From: Tetramitus jugosus
Taxonomy: Eukaryota > Heterolobosea > Eutetramitea > Acrasida > Vahlkampfiidae
Reading direction: 5' to 3'
Length of the DNA: 64,000 bases
Assembly (NCBI GenBank): GCA_937625935.1
Contig: OW569362.1
Span: 1-64,000, forward strand
Below, piece after piece: positions 27,686-37,900 of the stretch. Numbering within the stretch: the stretch's first letter is position 1; each line of letters opens with the position of its first letter. The notes beneath the pieces were generated by a model. That model did not search any database. It was not told where the DNA came from and saw only the letters and a program-made list of their open reading frames with translations. A program made the position numbers and the translations under genes.

Positions 27686-29539
27686 ATGAGGAACAACTAC
27701 AAGTCCATTCCACTCACAATCCTACTCCTTTGCTCATTCGTCTTGTACTGTGATGTGTTCTGCTGGGGCGGGATGTTGGGACCTGTCCCAAACCCCAAAT
27801 TTTTCATCTCCCTAGATCACGTCTCCACTCCAAACATTTGGTCTTCCAATGTGACCATCACTCTGACTCTTACCTCTGACTATCAAGTGCCTGAAGGAAG
27901 TCACCTTGAACTGAGAACAGAGGGTTACTATGGACAAGCCGGGTGCAGTGAAACGTTCAAAGTCCAAAACCATTTCTTCAGACCGGAAACTGTATTAATT
28001 ACACAGAGTTCCTTCCTTGTCTCCAAACCAGAAACCTTGCACTTTTCTCTCAAGAAGGAATTGTTGTCAACACAGGAACCATCCTCCATTTACAATCACT
28101 TGCCCAATGGTTTGCGAGTCGAACTCCTTCTCAAAGCCAAACAGCAGAAATTAGTTAGTGTGGTGGAAAAAGTGATTCAAACAAGTTGCGTACCTTTCCC
28201 CAACATTAACTGCCTCATTGGAGATACTTTCCAATCTTTTACTCCATCTAAACATCTCAGCTTTGGTTCCACAAAGGGTAAACCAAGAGTCGAATCAACC
28301 AAACGCCCTTTCCCAATGTTTGACCAATTGAAGATTCCAATGATTAACGTTTTGGTTTTGGGTGAGGACAGAGACCTCTTTATTAACACAATGTTCAGTT
28401 CTCTCTCGGATCATATGCGTCACATTTCTTCTCCTCGACTCAGATTGGAAGAAGAATTCTATGAAGAGATTGACAAGAAGTTTGTGTTCCAAAAGGAAGA
28501 GTTGAAAGAACTGCAAGTATTGAGCGAATCATCCTTGGCAAACAAGTGCAGAATGAAGTCATTCAATTTGACTCAGATTGTTCGATTGTTTGACCCACTG
28601 TCAGTTGATTTCCCTTCAAATAAGAAAATGATTGAACAACTGCTGTTGGGTAAGTTACAGAACAAAGAAGCTCATTCCAGAAAGGAAAGAACTCTATTAT
28701 TCACCCAGAAGCGATTGAGGTCTGAAATTCATTCAGTTGTGATGCTCATATCCACCAGCGATATGAATCAAGAATCAAGATTGAAACAAATTCAATCGAC
28801 ATATGCAATGATCACTGAACTTGGATACAATCCTTTAGTGCTACTCACAAGAGTGATTCCTGATACCAAGTACGATACTATCATTGGTAAGTTGACAAAC
28901 CTGGCCAATCAGCTGAAATGCTCTCCCAATAGAGTTCTCGGTTTTGAATTGTATGAAGAGGATGGAGTGAAGTCATTTGAAGTTGATCAGAGTAGTTTGA
29001 CAGTGTTGCACAGAGTCATCAACTTGGGTAATGATCGCTTGGAATACCTGGTCAACACAGATGAGAATGTTGAAAAGTTGCAGTCTCTTGAGGTCAAGTC
29101 CAGAAAGCCATCCCTACTTCTGTTTACAACTTGTTTCACTGGTTTGGGAATTGTGGCATTGCTCATCCACTTTCTTTACCAACCTGATATCAAGAATGGG
29201 AAAAAGTCTTTACAGAGATCACTCTTTGAGGAGCCAGAGGAATCTGTTTTCGAGATGAAGGAAAGAGCCATGACTTCAGAGAAGAAGAAAAAGAAGAAGG
29301 AGAAGAAGGAGAAGAAGGAGAGATCAAAGAAAAAGAGTTCTTCATCAAAGAAACCAAGTGTGGTCATTCCTCCTTTGCCACTTCATCAGGTACCATCAAT
29401 GAGTGAAACTCAACAAAGTCAACCCGAGACCAATCTACAAGAGTTGATCAAGACATCACGCATGAATCTGCAGAAAGAAGTTGATATTGTACTAAGGAAG
29501 CAGGAAGATATGCAAAAGTTGCTGTCAAGTGACTCATAA
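27686..29539 (+). CDS. Type I membrane protein with a degenerate GTPase-like segment
   Basis: 617 residues. A signal peptide (SIPLTILLLCSFVLYCDVFC) and a second hydrophobic span at about 475-495 (LLLFTTCFTGLGIVALLIHF) give a type I topology. The cytosolic tail is a long Lys block (KKKKKKEKKEKKERSKKK) and a C-terminal helix. At about residues 222-410 the layout recalls a small GTPase: MINVLVLGEDRDLFINTMFS in place of a P-loop, VVMLISTSDMN, then NPLVLLTRV where TKxD would be. The P-loop lacks GxGKS, so nucleotide binding is doubtful. By topology that region would be luminal, which is odd for a GTPase. No family was recognised. Confidence 0.65.
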   Translation: MRNNYKSIPLTILLLCSFVLYCDVFCWGGMLGPVPNPKFFISLDHVSTPNIWSSNVTITLTLTSDYQVPEGSHLELRTEGYYGQAGCSETFKVQNHFFRPETVLITQSSFLVSKPETLHFSLKKELLSTQEPSSIYNHLPNGLRVELLLKAKQQKLVSVVEKVIQTSCVPFPNINCLIGDTFQSFTPSKHLSFGSTKGKPRVESTKRPFPMFDQLKIPMINVLVLGEDRDLFINTMFSSLSDHMRHISSPRLRLEEEFYEEIDKKFVFQKEELKELQVLSESSLANKCRMKSFNLTQIVRLFDPLSVDFPSNKKMIEQLLLGKLQNKEAHSRKERTLLFTQKRLRSEIHSVVMLISTSDMNQESRLKQIQSTYAMITELGYNPLVLLTRVIPDTKYDTIIGKLTNLANQLKCSPNRVLGFELYEEDGVKSFEVDQSSLTVLHRVINLGNDRLEYLVNTDENVEKLQSLEVKSRKPSLLLFTTCFTGLGIVALLIHFLYQPDIKNGKKSLQRSLFEEPEESVFEMKERAMTSEKKKKKKEKKEKKERSKKKSSSSKKPSVVIPPLPLHQVPSMSETQQSQPETNLQELIKTSRMNLQKEVDIVLRKQEDMQKLLSSDS

Positions 29540-29681
29540 GGACAATCTGAATGTTAACTCGTAATACTGTAAATAATATATTGACTGAATTCTCTGTATG
29601 ATCCTTGAGCATGTTCATTGCAAGGATCAAATCCCTCCAATCTTATCTTTTCATACGTCAAAATCTGTTATCTAAACTCTG

Positions 29682-31304
29682 TTAGTCAATGTATGATTGC
29701 TCTTGTTTGAACCGCTCCATTCTGGCGAACAACACAAAGTATACAAGTGTAATGCTGGCACTTATGATAAACAGAATATCAAACCACTGTTCGTAAAATA
29801 GAAACTGCATTCCATGCAAAACGGATGCCATCACACTCCGTTGTGAAATTGGTAAATTCTGTCTTAGCAACATGACGCTAGCAATAAAATACGTGCCCAT
29901 AATTTGCGAGAAGAACACAATCATCGTGCTCGTACTGATGGTACTAAACAATAGTCGAGATACTCTCTGCAATGACAACAACAGACTTCTAATCGACAGA
30001 ACAATAATCCAACCAATAAATAAAAACGAGAGCTGTTGTGACCAAGCAACAAGATCAATCTTGTCGCTCATGTGGAACACAAATGTCAAATAAGATAGAA
30101 ATCGAGTAACCGGGTCTGGTCTCGTATCAGTTCTCGACATGACAAATACTTTGAAAAATGCCATTGTCAACCGATAGAGACAATAAATTGCAGTCGTAAC
30201 ACCTATTGTACGATAAATCTTTCCCTTCAAAGTCCGTGAAAACTTAACCTGATCCAATGTTGTGCAACAATCATAAACATCAAGGAACAATTGCTCATTC
30301 AACTGCTCTAGAGCAGAAATCTCAGAATTCAGATTCGAAATCTTCTCCTCCAATACCTTGTTCTGATCCGAACTGGAGAAATAGGAAACGGTGCGGCTGA
30401 TCATGCCTCCAAAGAATCCAGACGAAGCATTTCGTTGTTCATTCGGTTCATCATTCACATTTAAGGTATTGTTCAAATTGTTCCTCTGTTGAATGCACTT
30501 TGCTAACTGATGCTTCTTCATAATCGTCATGCTCAGATTACGATCCAATCTGGCCTCCAATGCGACCAAATCTTGCTCTGTTTTCTTTCCGGCATTCGTA
30601 AACAAAATCAATACATTCAAAAAGCTCACTGGTAGATTCACAGCTCCAAATCCACTGAGTAGTGCAATGACAGTCACACCGACAACAGAAATCCGTGCCA
30701 AAAACTTTTGTAGAATCACAGAGAGCCAATCTTGTACCATGGCCACAAATTCAAGCTTTTGTGTCGATGATGGATCATTGTTTGCTTCTACTCCCTTCAC
30801 ATTGGTCAACACACTGAACAGATACAAGTAAGCTACATAGGAAGCAACAACACACGGCACAAAAATCTTCCACGACGATGTGCGGCCACTCGTTGACGTC
30901 TGACTGTTCGACACAGTAATGACTCTTTTTGTTCTCATTTCAATCGAATTCAGCACATTGTTCACAAACAGTCCAATCTGATACAGTGGCAACACAAACA
31001 CGACAAAGCACAATAGAGTGCACATGTAAAGCTTCCATGTCCAAAGTCCCTCATTAATCGACGTTGCAATATCTTGGTGATTCTCCCGCTTCAACACACC
31101 AAAAATGACAAACTGGAATATGGTACAGCTCAGTGTAAAGACCATGGAGAACAAGAGTCGGGAGACGAGGTTCTGCCAACCGAGTTTGTGTGCCATCTTG
31201 GATCGAATGACAAACAGTTTGTCACAAAAGAATATACCCAGCCGAAAGTATAACAAGTTGCATGCGATTAACCAGCCCACGCCCAATACATTCCCGAAGA
31301 TCAT
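29682..31304 (-). CDS. GPHR: Golgi pH regulator / GPR89-GTG family membrane protein
   Basis: 540 residues with about nine predicted membrane spans. The family signature LSGFGAVNLP lies about 210 residues in, after DWLSVILQKFLARISVVGV. It is followed by the long cytosolic loop with LVALEARLDRNLSM, as in animal GPHR/GPR89 and plant GTG proteins. In animals GPHR is an anion channel that acidifies the Golgi lumen; in plants GTGs are Golgi/ER proteins needed for growth. The length is normal for the family. It starts at a real ATG. The neighbouring phosphoglucomutase is divergent, 200 bases away. Confidence 0.88.
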   Translation of the reverse strand: MIFGNVLGVGWLIACNLLYFRLGIFFCDKLFVIRSKMAHKLGWQNLVSRLLFSMVFTLSCTIFQFVIFGVLKRENHQDIATSINEGLWTWKLYMCTLLCFVVFVLPLYQIGLFVNNVLNSIEMRTKRVITVSNSQTSTSGRTSSWKIFVPCVVASYVAYLYLFSVLTNVKGVEANNDPSSTQKLEFVAMVQDWLSVILQKFLARISVVGVTVIALLSGFGAVNLPVSFLNVLILFTNAGKKTEQDLVALEARLDRNLSMTIMKKHQLAKCIQQRNNLNNTLNVNDEPNEQRNASSGFFGGMISRTVSYFSSSDQNKVLEEKISNLNSEISALEQLNEQLFLDVYDCCTTLDQVKFSRTLKGKIYRTIGVTTAIYCLYRLTMAFFKVFVMSRTDTRPDPVTRFLSYLTFVFHMSDKIDLVAWSQQLSFLFIGWIIVLSIRSLLLSLQRVSRLLFSTISTSTMIVFFSQIMGTYFIASVMLLRQNLPISQRSVMASVLHGMQFLFYEQWFDILFIISASITLVYFVLFARMERFKQEQSYID

Positions 31305-31504
31305 GATCGTTTCTTCTTTTGATTTCTTCCTTTTTGATTTGGTTGATCCTTCAATGATTTTCGTTCATTAGTCCGATAAAGTTATTCTTGGTCACCTCTT
31401 AGATTACCCCGCCTGAAATCTAAAAAAACTCGTACTCTGATGTTGTAAGGAATCATTCATTCAAGATCACAAGAAACAACATCACAGAAACAAACAACAT
31501 CAAA

Positions 31505-33286
31505 ATGTCATTTGAGATCGAAACTGTTCAGACCACACCCATCCCCGATCAAAAGATGGGTACGAGTGGACTCAGAAAACGAGTCAAGCTCGTTCAAAGC
31601 ACTCCAAACTACTTGGACAATTTTGTACAATCTATTATCAATGTCGTGTACACACAACATGGCAATAACCAGAATCTTCAGTTAGTGGTCGGTGGTGATG
31701 GACGTTACTTCAATAAGCAAGCCATTCAAAAGATTGTCGAAATGTTTTATGCCAATTGGGTTCATTTACTGCTGCAGAAGAAGAATGGTTCGGCTGAAAA
31801 TTGTAATTTGACAATTCTTGTGGGTCAGGAAGGTTTGATGAGTACTCCTGCTGTATCAGCTGTTATCAGACACGTGAAATCTGAGCTCGGTGGATTGATT
31901 TTGACTGCTAGTCACAATCCAGGTGGTCCAGACAATGATTGGGGTATCAAGTACAATGCACAGAATGGAGGTCCAGCCATTGAATCCATCACAGATGCCA
32001 TTTATAATCAAACTGTGAATATTAAGGAGTTTCATCGTGTGAAAGCCAATGGCTCTTTCCCACACTTGGATCTGTCAAGGAAGGAAGTCAATGCACTGGA
32101 GACGAAATTCGGAAACAATCAATTCACTGTCCGTGTCATCGACTCGGTACAGATTTACAGTGATTTGTTGTTCAGTATTTTTGACATGAATGCCATTCAA
32201 TCATTGCTCAAGAATCCAAACTTTAAGATGATTTATGACTCAATGAATGGTATTACTGGTCTGTACACTACACAGATTCTCGGTGGAAAACTTGGTGTCA
32301 GTGCCGATAGTTTGATGAATGCAACTCCATTGGAGGACTTTGGTGGAGGACATCCAGATCCAAATTTGACTTATGCTGCCGATTTGGTCAAGAAATTGTT
32401 TGATGGAGAAGCAGATCTTGGAGCTGCATCCGACGGAGATGGTGATCGTAACATGATTTTGGGAGAAAAATTCTTTGTGACACCTTCGGACAGTGTTGCA
32501 GTTATTGCAGACTATGCAACAAAGTGTATTCCTTACTTCTCAAAGAGTGGTGGTCTCAAGGGTTTGGCCAGAAGCATGCCAACTTCAACTGCTGTTGATC
32601 GTGTGGCTCATGCTTTAGGTGTTCCATGCTATGAGGTACCAACTGGATGGAAATTCTTTGGTAATTTGTTCGATGCTGGAAAGTTGAGCATTTGTGGCGA
32701 GGAATCTTTTGGTACAGGCTCAGATCATATTAGAGAAAAGGATGGAATGTGGGCTGTGTTGAGTTGGTTGCAAATATTGGCCTATGAGAACAATAAGTCA
32801 GATAAGAAGGTGTCCGTCAGAGATATTGTTGTCGACCATTGGCGCAAATATGGTAGATCTTTCTACACAAGATACGACTTTGAAGAAGTTGAAAAGAAGG
32901 GTGCTGATGAGATGATGGACAGAATGTCCGAGATGATTCAAAAGGGTGAGCTCAGGAAGGGAGACAAGTTCGGAGAGTACACTGTTGAATCAGCTGTTGA
33001 GTTCGAGTACTCTGACCCAGTTGATAACTCTGTCACCCGAAAGCAAGGTGTCATTGTCCATTTCGCTGATGGAAGCAGAATCATCTTCAGGTTGTCTGGT
33101 ACTGGCTCTGTCGGTGCTACTGTTCGTTTGTACATGGAAAAGTATGTCGAGTACAACCAGAACAATGAAACCCAGGTCCTGAATGGAGATTCCCCAGTTG
33201 TCTGCAAGCCATTGTATCCAGTTGCTCAACAAATTTCAAAGATGAAGGAATTCACTGGACGTGATGAAGCCACTGTTATCACCTAA
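31505..33286 (+). CDS. PGM: Phosphoglucomutase
   Basis: 593 residues; interconverts glucose-1-phosphate and glucose-6-phosphate at the branch between glycogen/polysaccharide metabolism and glycolysis. The phosphoserine loop is TASHNPGGP (Ser near residue 136), the metal-binding loop is DGDGDRN (from about residue 310), the sugar-binding loop is GEESFGTGSDH, and the phosphate-binding loop is FRLSGTGS near the C-terminus. All four are intact and the length suits eukaryotic PGM. The ATG lies in a CAAAATG context. Probably cytosolic; no targeting signal. Confidence 0.95.
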   Translation: MSFEIETVQTTPIPDQKMGTSGLRKRVKLVQSTPNYLDNFVQSIINVVYTQHGNNQNLQLVVGGDGRYFNKQAIQKIVEMFYANWVHLLLQKKNGSAENCNLTILVGQEGLMSTPAVSAVIRHVKSELGGLILTASHNPGGPDNDWGIKYNAQNGGPAIESITDAIYNQTVNIKEFHRVKANGSFPHLDLSRKEVNALETKFGNNQFTVRVIDSVQIYSDLLFSIFDMNAIQSLLKNPNFKMIYDSMNGITGLYTTQILGGKLGVSADSLMNATPLEDFGGGHPDPNLTYAADLVKKLFDGEADLGAASDGDGDRNMILGEKFFVTPSDSVAVIADYATKCIPYFSKSGGLKGLARSMPTSTAVDRVAHALGVPCYEVPTGWKFFGNLFDAGKLSICGEESFGTGSDHIREKDGMWAVLSWLQILAYENNKSDKKVSVRDIVVDHWRKYGRSFYTRYDFEEVEKKGADEMMDRMSEMIQKGELRKGDKFGEYTVESAVEFEYSDPVDNSVTRKQGVIVHFADGSRIIFRLSGTGSVGATVRLYMEKYVEYNQNNETQVLNGDSPVVCKPLYPVAQQISKMKEFTGRDEATVIT

Positions 33287-33354
33287 GTGTTTTTGTTATA
33301 AATAATTTTGTTCCATTGTATGGATCTTTATTCTTCTGCTGAGAGCAAAGCATG

Positions 33355-35679
33355 TCAGTCATCACGTGCAGGAGCGTTCTGCTTGTAGTGGTTCAGTTCA
33401 TTCACATACTGCAGCCGCATTTGAATAGCGTTTATCTCTTCCTCCTCGTGCTTCATCGCTTCACGCTGGATGTCACTAAATATGTTCTTAATCTTTTGTC
33501 TATGTTCGCGTAGTTGAGTCTGAAGCATACGCAGTTCAGCACTCACTTCGTCATCTTGAATAGGAAGCTCGTCCACAGAACCTTTGTATTCATTTCTCGT
33601 ACATTCAATTCCAATGTGACTCAACTCATCAAATATATTTTGGGAAAGGGTCTCCCTTGACACCATATCGTAGTCACTCGATTTCGTGTCAAAGTCAATC
33701 ATTGGATGGTCCGTGTCACACTCAGGAATAGGAAACAACTTTCTTATTGCCTCTCGATTGGAACTCTCCAACTTTGTCCAGTCCGCTTTACCAAGCAGAC
33801 TCCGTTCTAAAAGCTGCTCATATTTACTAAGCTCTGTGTCATCTTGAGCTGCTACTGGTGTTCGAACAGTCTTTCCAAAACGAGAAGCTCTTGCTTTAGC
33901 CTCAGGTGATTGAGGTGTACGGCTACTGCTGGCAGCCATAAAATCTGGAATAGAGATCAGTGAGTTTTCAGATACCAATGAACTTAGCAGTCTTTCTGCA
34001 ATATCAGTTGAAAAACTCACATCCTGAGACTCTGATCCCAAGGCCATGTTGTGTCTCCGAGCAAATGCCCTCGACGCTTTATGAACATCGAATATAGAAT
34101 TATCTCGCGATGAATCATCTCCACCCATCTGTACATCACCTTCATTATCTAGAAAGCTATATTCATCCGATCCGTCGTATCCATTTGCCCTAGTGACAGA
34201 ATTGGCCAGACTCCTGCTCATTTTAATATTATCATCCAATCCTAGTGGTGGAATAGTGTACAGGGGATCAGTGGAGTCATCCTCGGGAAATGGAAAAAAA
34301 TATTCAGGGGAGATGTGCTTGGACACAACAGGCTTAAAGTAATACTTGTCAATGTAGTGCCAGAATTGTTGAATCATCGTTTTCGGTTTTTCACGATTGA
34401 TCATGTCTTCATGCAGTAGATCGAGATTATTTACATCTACATGAGGAAGATTCTGGGCGCCTACAAAAGAGCTCGTATAACTGATCTTTTGCTTCTTGGC
34501 AGAGGAAGAACTTGGTGTAACACGATTCCTTCTTCTCTTCCGTTTTGTGGCAGGTGTGGATGAGTCGTCATCAGGCATACCACCCGATCTCTCGTCCTCT
34601 GTCACTTCCTCTTCACTCTTGACCATTACGCTGGAAGCGGGAACTGCAAGTACCTTGGGTTCACTTGGTACTTCTGCTCTCACCTTTTTTGGTCTTCCTC
34701 TCGTTTTCTTCTTGATTGCCGGTGTACTGGTCACCACTGTTGGCACAACTACTTCTGTCAGAGGATGTGTGATGGAGTTTTTCGTGGCCAATGTATCCAC
34801 AACGGCCACAGTAGTGGTAGAGGGGACTGCAAGGGAAGGAGAGGTCAATGGCTTCGAAGGTGAACTCTCCAACGATCCATCCAAATCAATTGGTTCCACC
34901 TCTTCACTGTCACTGTCCGATAAGCTTTCATTGGTGGTATTGTTTGGATCAAAGTCATCATCACTCAAATGACCATCCGTTCTCCTTCGCTTCTTACTCG
35001 TGGAGGAAGCAGAGGTGGCCTTTGTGCTGCTGATTGGTGTTACAGCTTCCTTGATCAAGATTACCTCTTCTTCAGAATCCGATGAGATGACATTCTTCTT
35101 CTGCTTGAGACGATTTAACCGTTTCTGAGTGACTGCTGTGGCCTCCTTCTGCTCAGATGAAGCTCCACTGAGCTTTGCTATTTCAACTATTGTGGTGGTG
35201 TCAACTTGAGAAGAAGTCTTTTCTTGTGTATCCTCATCAGTAATGGGTTGGAGCTCTTGTTTTATCTGGGAAGTCGTTGGTAATGGTGTTATTGGTGTGG
35301 GTGTCGATGGTGCAGTCGGTCTAAAGTAGTCATTGATGAAGACCTTCTTCTTCTGTTGTGTGGCAGGAGAGCTTGGTATAGTTGGTTCAGCTCCAGAGGG
35401 TGGTGTGACCGGTGATGGTGTCCTTGGTTCACCAACAGTCGAAGCTTCAACGACCTCTGTAGCTTGAGCTTTGGGGTTGTATTGAGTCTCAACCTCTGCC
35501 AATTTTTGCTGTAGTTGAGTGGACCTATTTTTGGTGTGGTCAAGTGCACTCCGCAACGCTTTCAACCAATCCTCCGCGGATTGTAACGGCAGTGTGCTGT
35601 TGGGAGAATATTGGTGCAGTTCTGAGAACAACTGGTCCAATGAAGATTGGATCACTTTTTGTGTATGTTCATCAGACAT
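33355..35679 (-). CDS. ADA3: Ada3/Ngg1-like subunit of a histone acetyltransferase complex
   Basis: 774 residues. The first 400 are low-complexity, with Lys/Arg-rich patches of nuclear-localisation type (SKKRRRTD, TKRKRRRNR) and an AT-hook-like TRGRPKKVR. The C-terminal 200 residues hold the Ada3 hallmarks: RFGKTVRTPVAAQDDTELSK, then IGIE near the end, then the acidic LPIQDDEVSAELRMLQTQLR coiled-coil segment. Ada3 links Gcn5 and Ada2 in the SAGA-type module that acetylates histones. The long disordered N-terminus is larger than usual. The assignment rests on the C-terminal half; a misassigned relative remains possible. Confidence 0.68.
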   Translation of the reverse strand: MSDEHTQKVIQSSLDQLFSELHQYSPNSTLPLQSAEDWLKALRSALDHTKNRSTQLQQKLAEVETQYNPKAQATEVVEASTVGEPRTPSPVTPPSGAEPTIPSSPATQQKKKVFINDYFRPTAPSTPTPITPLPTTSQIKQELQPITDEDTQEKTSSQVDTTTIVEIAKLSGASSEQKEATAVTQKRLNRLKQKKNVISSDSEEEVILIKEAVTPISSTKATSASSTSKKRRRTDGHLSDDDFDPNNTTNESLSDSDSEEVEPIDLDGSLESSPSKPLTSPSLAVPSTTTVAVVDTLATKNSITHPLTEVVVPTVVTSTPAIKKKTRGRPKKVRAEVPSEPKVLAVPASSVMVKSEEEVTEDERSGGMPDDDSSTPATKRKRRRNRVTPSSSSAKKQKISYTSSFVGAQNLPHVDVNNLDLLHEDMINREKPKTMIQQFWHYIDKYYFKPVVSKHISPEYFFPFPEDDSTDPLYTIPPLGLDDNIKMSRSLANSVTRANGYDGSDEYSFLDNEGDVQMGGDDSSRDNSIFDVHKASRAFARRHNMALGSESQDVSFSTDIAERLLSSLVSENSLISIPDFMAASSSRTPQSPEAKARASRFGKTVRTPVAAQDDTELSKYEQLLERSLLGKADWTKLESSNREAIRKLFPIPECDTDHPMIDFDTKSSDYDMVSRETLSQNIFDELSHIGIECTRNEYKGSVDELPIQDDEVSAELRMLQTQLREHRQKIKNIFSDIQREAMKHEEEEINAIQMRLQYVNELNHYKQNAPARDD

Positions 35680-35950
35680 TTCTGAAACAAGCCGTCTTGA
35701 TTAGTTTCGACAAATTTCGTTTGTCCGTTGATATACTTTGTGTTGATGATTGTCAAACAAGCGAATTGTCGCAGACAGTTGGTGTGATGCTTCGACAAGC
35801 CATAACGAACACACCACACAAAAAAAAACTATGCGGCAAGGAGAATTATACTCCTTACAATAAAAACTTTCCGCCAAAATTCTGTCGTCGGAGAAATCAA
35901 ATCCAAAGAGAAAACCTGAACACGGAGAGAAAAAGTGCATTTGCTTTTCC

Positions 35951-37705
35951 ATGGATGACTTGGGCGTAGCTACGACATCCACTCCTGCTGCCATTGCGGC
36001 ACAGTGGCTAGAATCTTGTCAAGATTTCCTATCCAACACTCCTTCTTCGTTCATGGCAACTCTTCGTTCTGCCACTGGTGGCATCAGCAGCACGACATCA
36101 TCGACCACCACTCCCAACCACTTTTATAGAGGTGAACATTTGTCGTCGTTGCTGATCCAACCAAAATTCTTTCTTTCACTCAGTACTCTTTTGTTGTCGT
36201 TTAGTGGTTTCAAATGGTTGCTTGGAATGGTTGCTTCGAGGGCAATCATGAGGAGGCAACATCAAGTGGATATATTGTTGAGAAATGCGACGAACAATAC
36301 GACATCATGTCACTATTCACTTCATGAGCTATTGAATTTGTGCATTGGAATTTATTTGCACGAGTATTTGGATAGGGCAGGTCAGATTCCCACTCGTTCC
36401 TCATCATTGTCATCAATGTCGTCATCTTCCATGCTGATATCGCGATTGTTGTCGTTCGTGCCTGGTCGCAACAGACATTTGAAACAGCAAGTCAATCATA
36501 GCAATCAATTGCCTTGTTGTCTCATTGCAATTCATCATTTAATGTCAAAGCATTCATTGTCTGTTGCTGATGGCAATGAAGATGGACAGATTGTTCTTTT
36601 AATGAAACGGTTCTTTATTAATTATGAACCACGGTTACGCATCTGTCTCGGTGATGATTACAAGGAGTTGATGATGACATCGTCGCAGAATGTGATTTAT
36701 GAGGAGAATGTTGATTTGAGAGTGTTGTTTTCTGGGTTGAGTGGTGCTGATTTTCAACCGTTTATTCAGTATGCATATGGAATCATATCGGGCAATGTAT
36801 CAACACAGAGAGATGCACTGCAATACATGCAACTAACGTATCAATCATTGGAGAATAATACTGGAACGCATATTGTGTTGTTGAGTCAGCAGATTCAGCA
36901 GCATCAGCAGCAACAACAACAATACCAAGCACAGGCAATGAAGAGAGATTTGAATCACTCCGAAGTAGAATTAGTGAAGAAGATGAGTTTATTTAGGAGT
37001 CAATACGCACAAGCGATTAATGATTTTGACATTATTGAACTATTGAATGGAATTAAGCATATCTTTGGAGGAAGAAGTTTTGTTGTCGGTCGTTGCAAAC
37101 ATGCTCAATTGTCGAAAAAGTTGTATTATTTGTCTACGGATTCTCCTGTTGCTCCCTTGTTCCAGGCATTGAGAATTGTTAGCTTGTCTGACAAGTTGCA
37201 TGTAGAATATTTATTGGAGAAATTAACGATATGTACATTGTTGATGCTGATTGAAAATGGAGTTTATGACTATGAAACGACACAGTTGGTGTGTCTAGTG
37301 CATGCAGCTCGCATCGTGATTGAATCTCACTCTGGACCATCGTTTGAGAATCAGGAATCAGAGGACTTTAGGTGGAGTATATTGCGACAAACATGGTTTG
37401 CTGTTCTGGGCTTCTTTTTATTCAATGGCATGTCACCTCAGATTCCTACCACACTCGATCTAGAAACAAAAGGAGTAAAGAGAGTGGAGGACATTCTCGA
37501 GTGGGAAGATATTATTAAGCTGTTGCGCAATAGCATTACAGGCAGTTCGTACAGTGAATCCTCTCGCACAAAGCGAGATCCCTATCAAGGACTAGAGCAT
37601 TCAATTAAGCTCATATTTAGTTGCGAAGAGCAGAGCAGGGCTTACCCACAGTATCAATTTTTGTTCCGATATATTGCATCTGAGAGGATAAAGATGCATG
37701 AATAA
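35951..37705 (+). CDS. Hypothetical protein with an N-terminal membrane span
   Basis: 584 residues, not recognised. After a Thr/Ser-rich start, residues about 72-96 form a probable membrane helix (FFLSLSTLLLSFSGFKWLLGM). The rest is mainly helical, with a Gln-rich insertion (about 315-330) and no visible catalytic motif. The C-terminal half (LHVEYLLEKLTICTLLMLIE, and later LRQTWFAVLGFFLFNG) looks like a folded alpha-helical domain. It starts at an ATG and is divergent from the Ada3-like gene, 271 bases away. Confidence 0.7.
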   Translation: MDDLGVATTSTPAAIAAQWLESCQDFLSNTPSSFMATLRSATGGISSTTSSTTTPNHFYRGEHLSSLLIQPKFFLSLSTLLLSFSGFKWLLGMVASRAIMRRQHQVDILLRNATNNTTSCHYSLHELLNLCIGIYLHEYLDRAGQIPTRSSSLSSMSSSSMLISRLLSFVPGRNRHLKQQVNHSNQLPCCLIAIHHLMSKHSLSVADGNEDGQIVLLMKRFFINYEPRLRICLGDDYKELMMTSSQNVIYEENVDLRVLFSGLSGADFQPFIQYAYGIISGNVSTQRDALQYMQLTYQSLENNTGTHIVLLSQQIQQHQQQQQQYQAQAMKRDLNHSEVELVKKMSLFRSQYAQAINDFDIIELLNGIKHIFGGRSFVVGRCKHAQLSKKLYYLSTDSPVAPLFQALRIVSLSDKLHVEYLLEKLTICTLLMLIENGVYDYETTQLVCLVHAARIVIESHSGPSFENQESEDFRWSILRQTWFAVLGFFLFNGMSPQIPTTLDLETKGVKRVEDILEWEDIIKLLRNSITGSSYSESSRTKRDPYQGLEHSIKLIFSCEEQSRAYPQYQFLFRYIASERIKMHE

Positions 37706-37900
37706 TCATGAAAGAGGTATCAATAATTTATTACGACAATACTGATGAAATACAGTCTGATGGTATGTCATGACAAATAAAATATTTTGTCACCAATCGA
37801 ACACGTAGTATTACGAACGAAGTGTTTTACGTGATGATGAACAATAGTTAGTCTCGATCGAGTTGATCATTATGATGAGATTAACTCTGTTTCCTCCACC

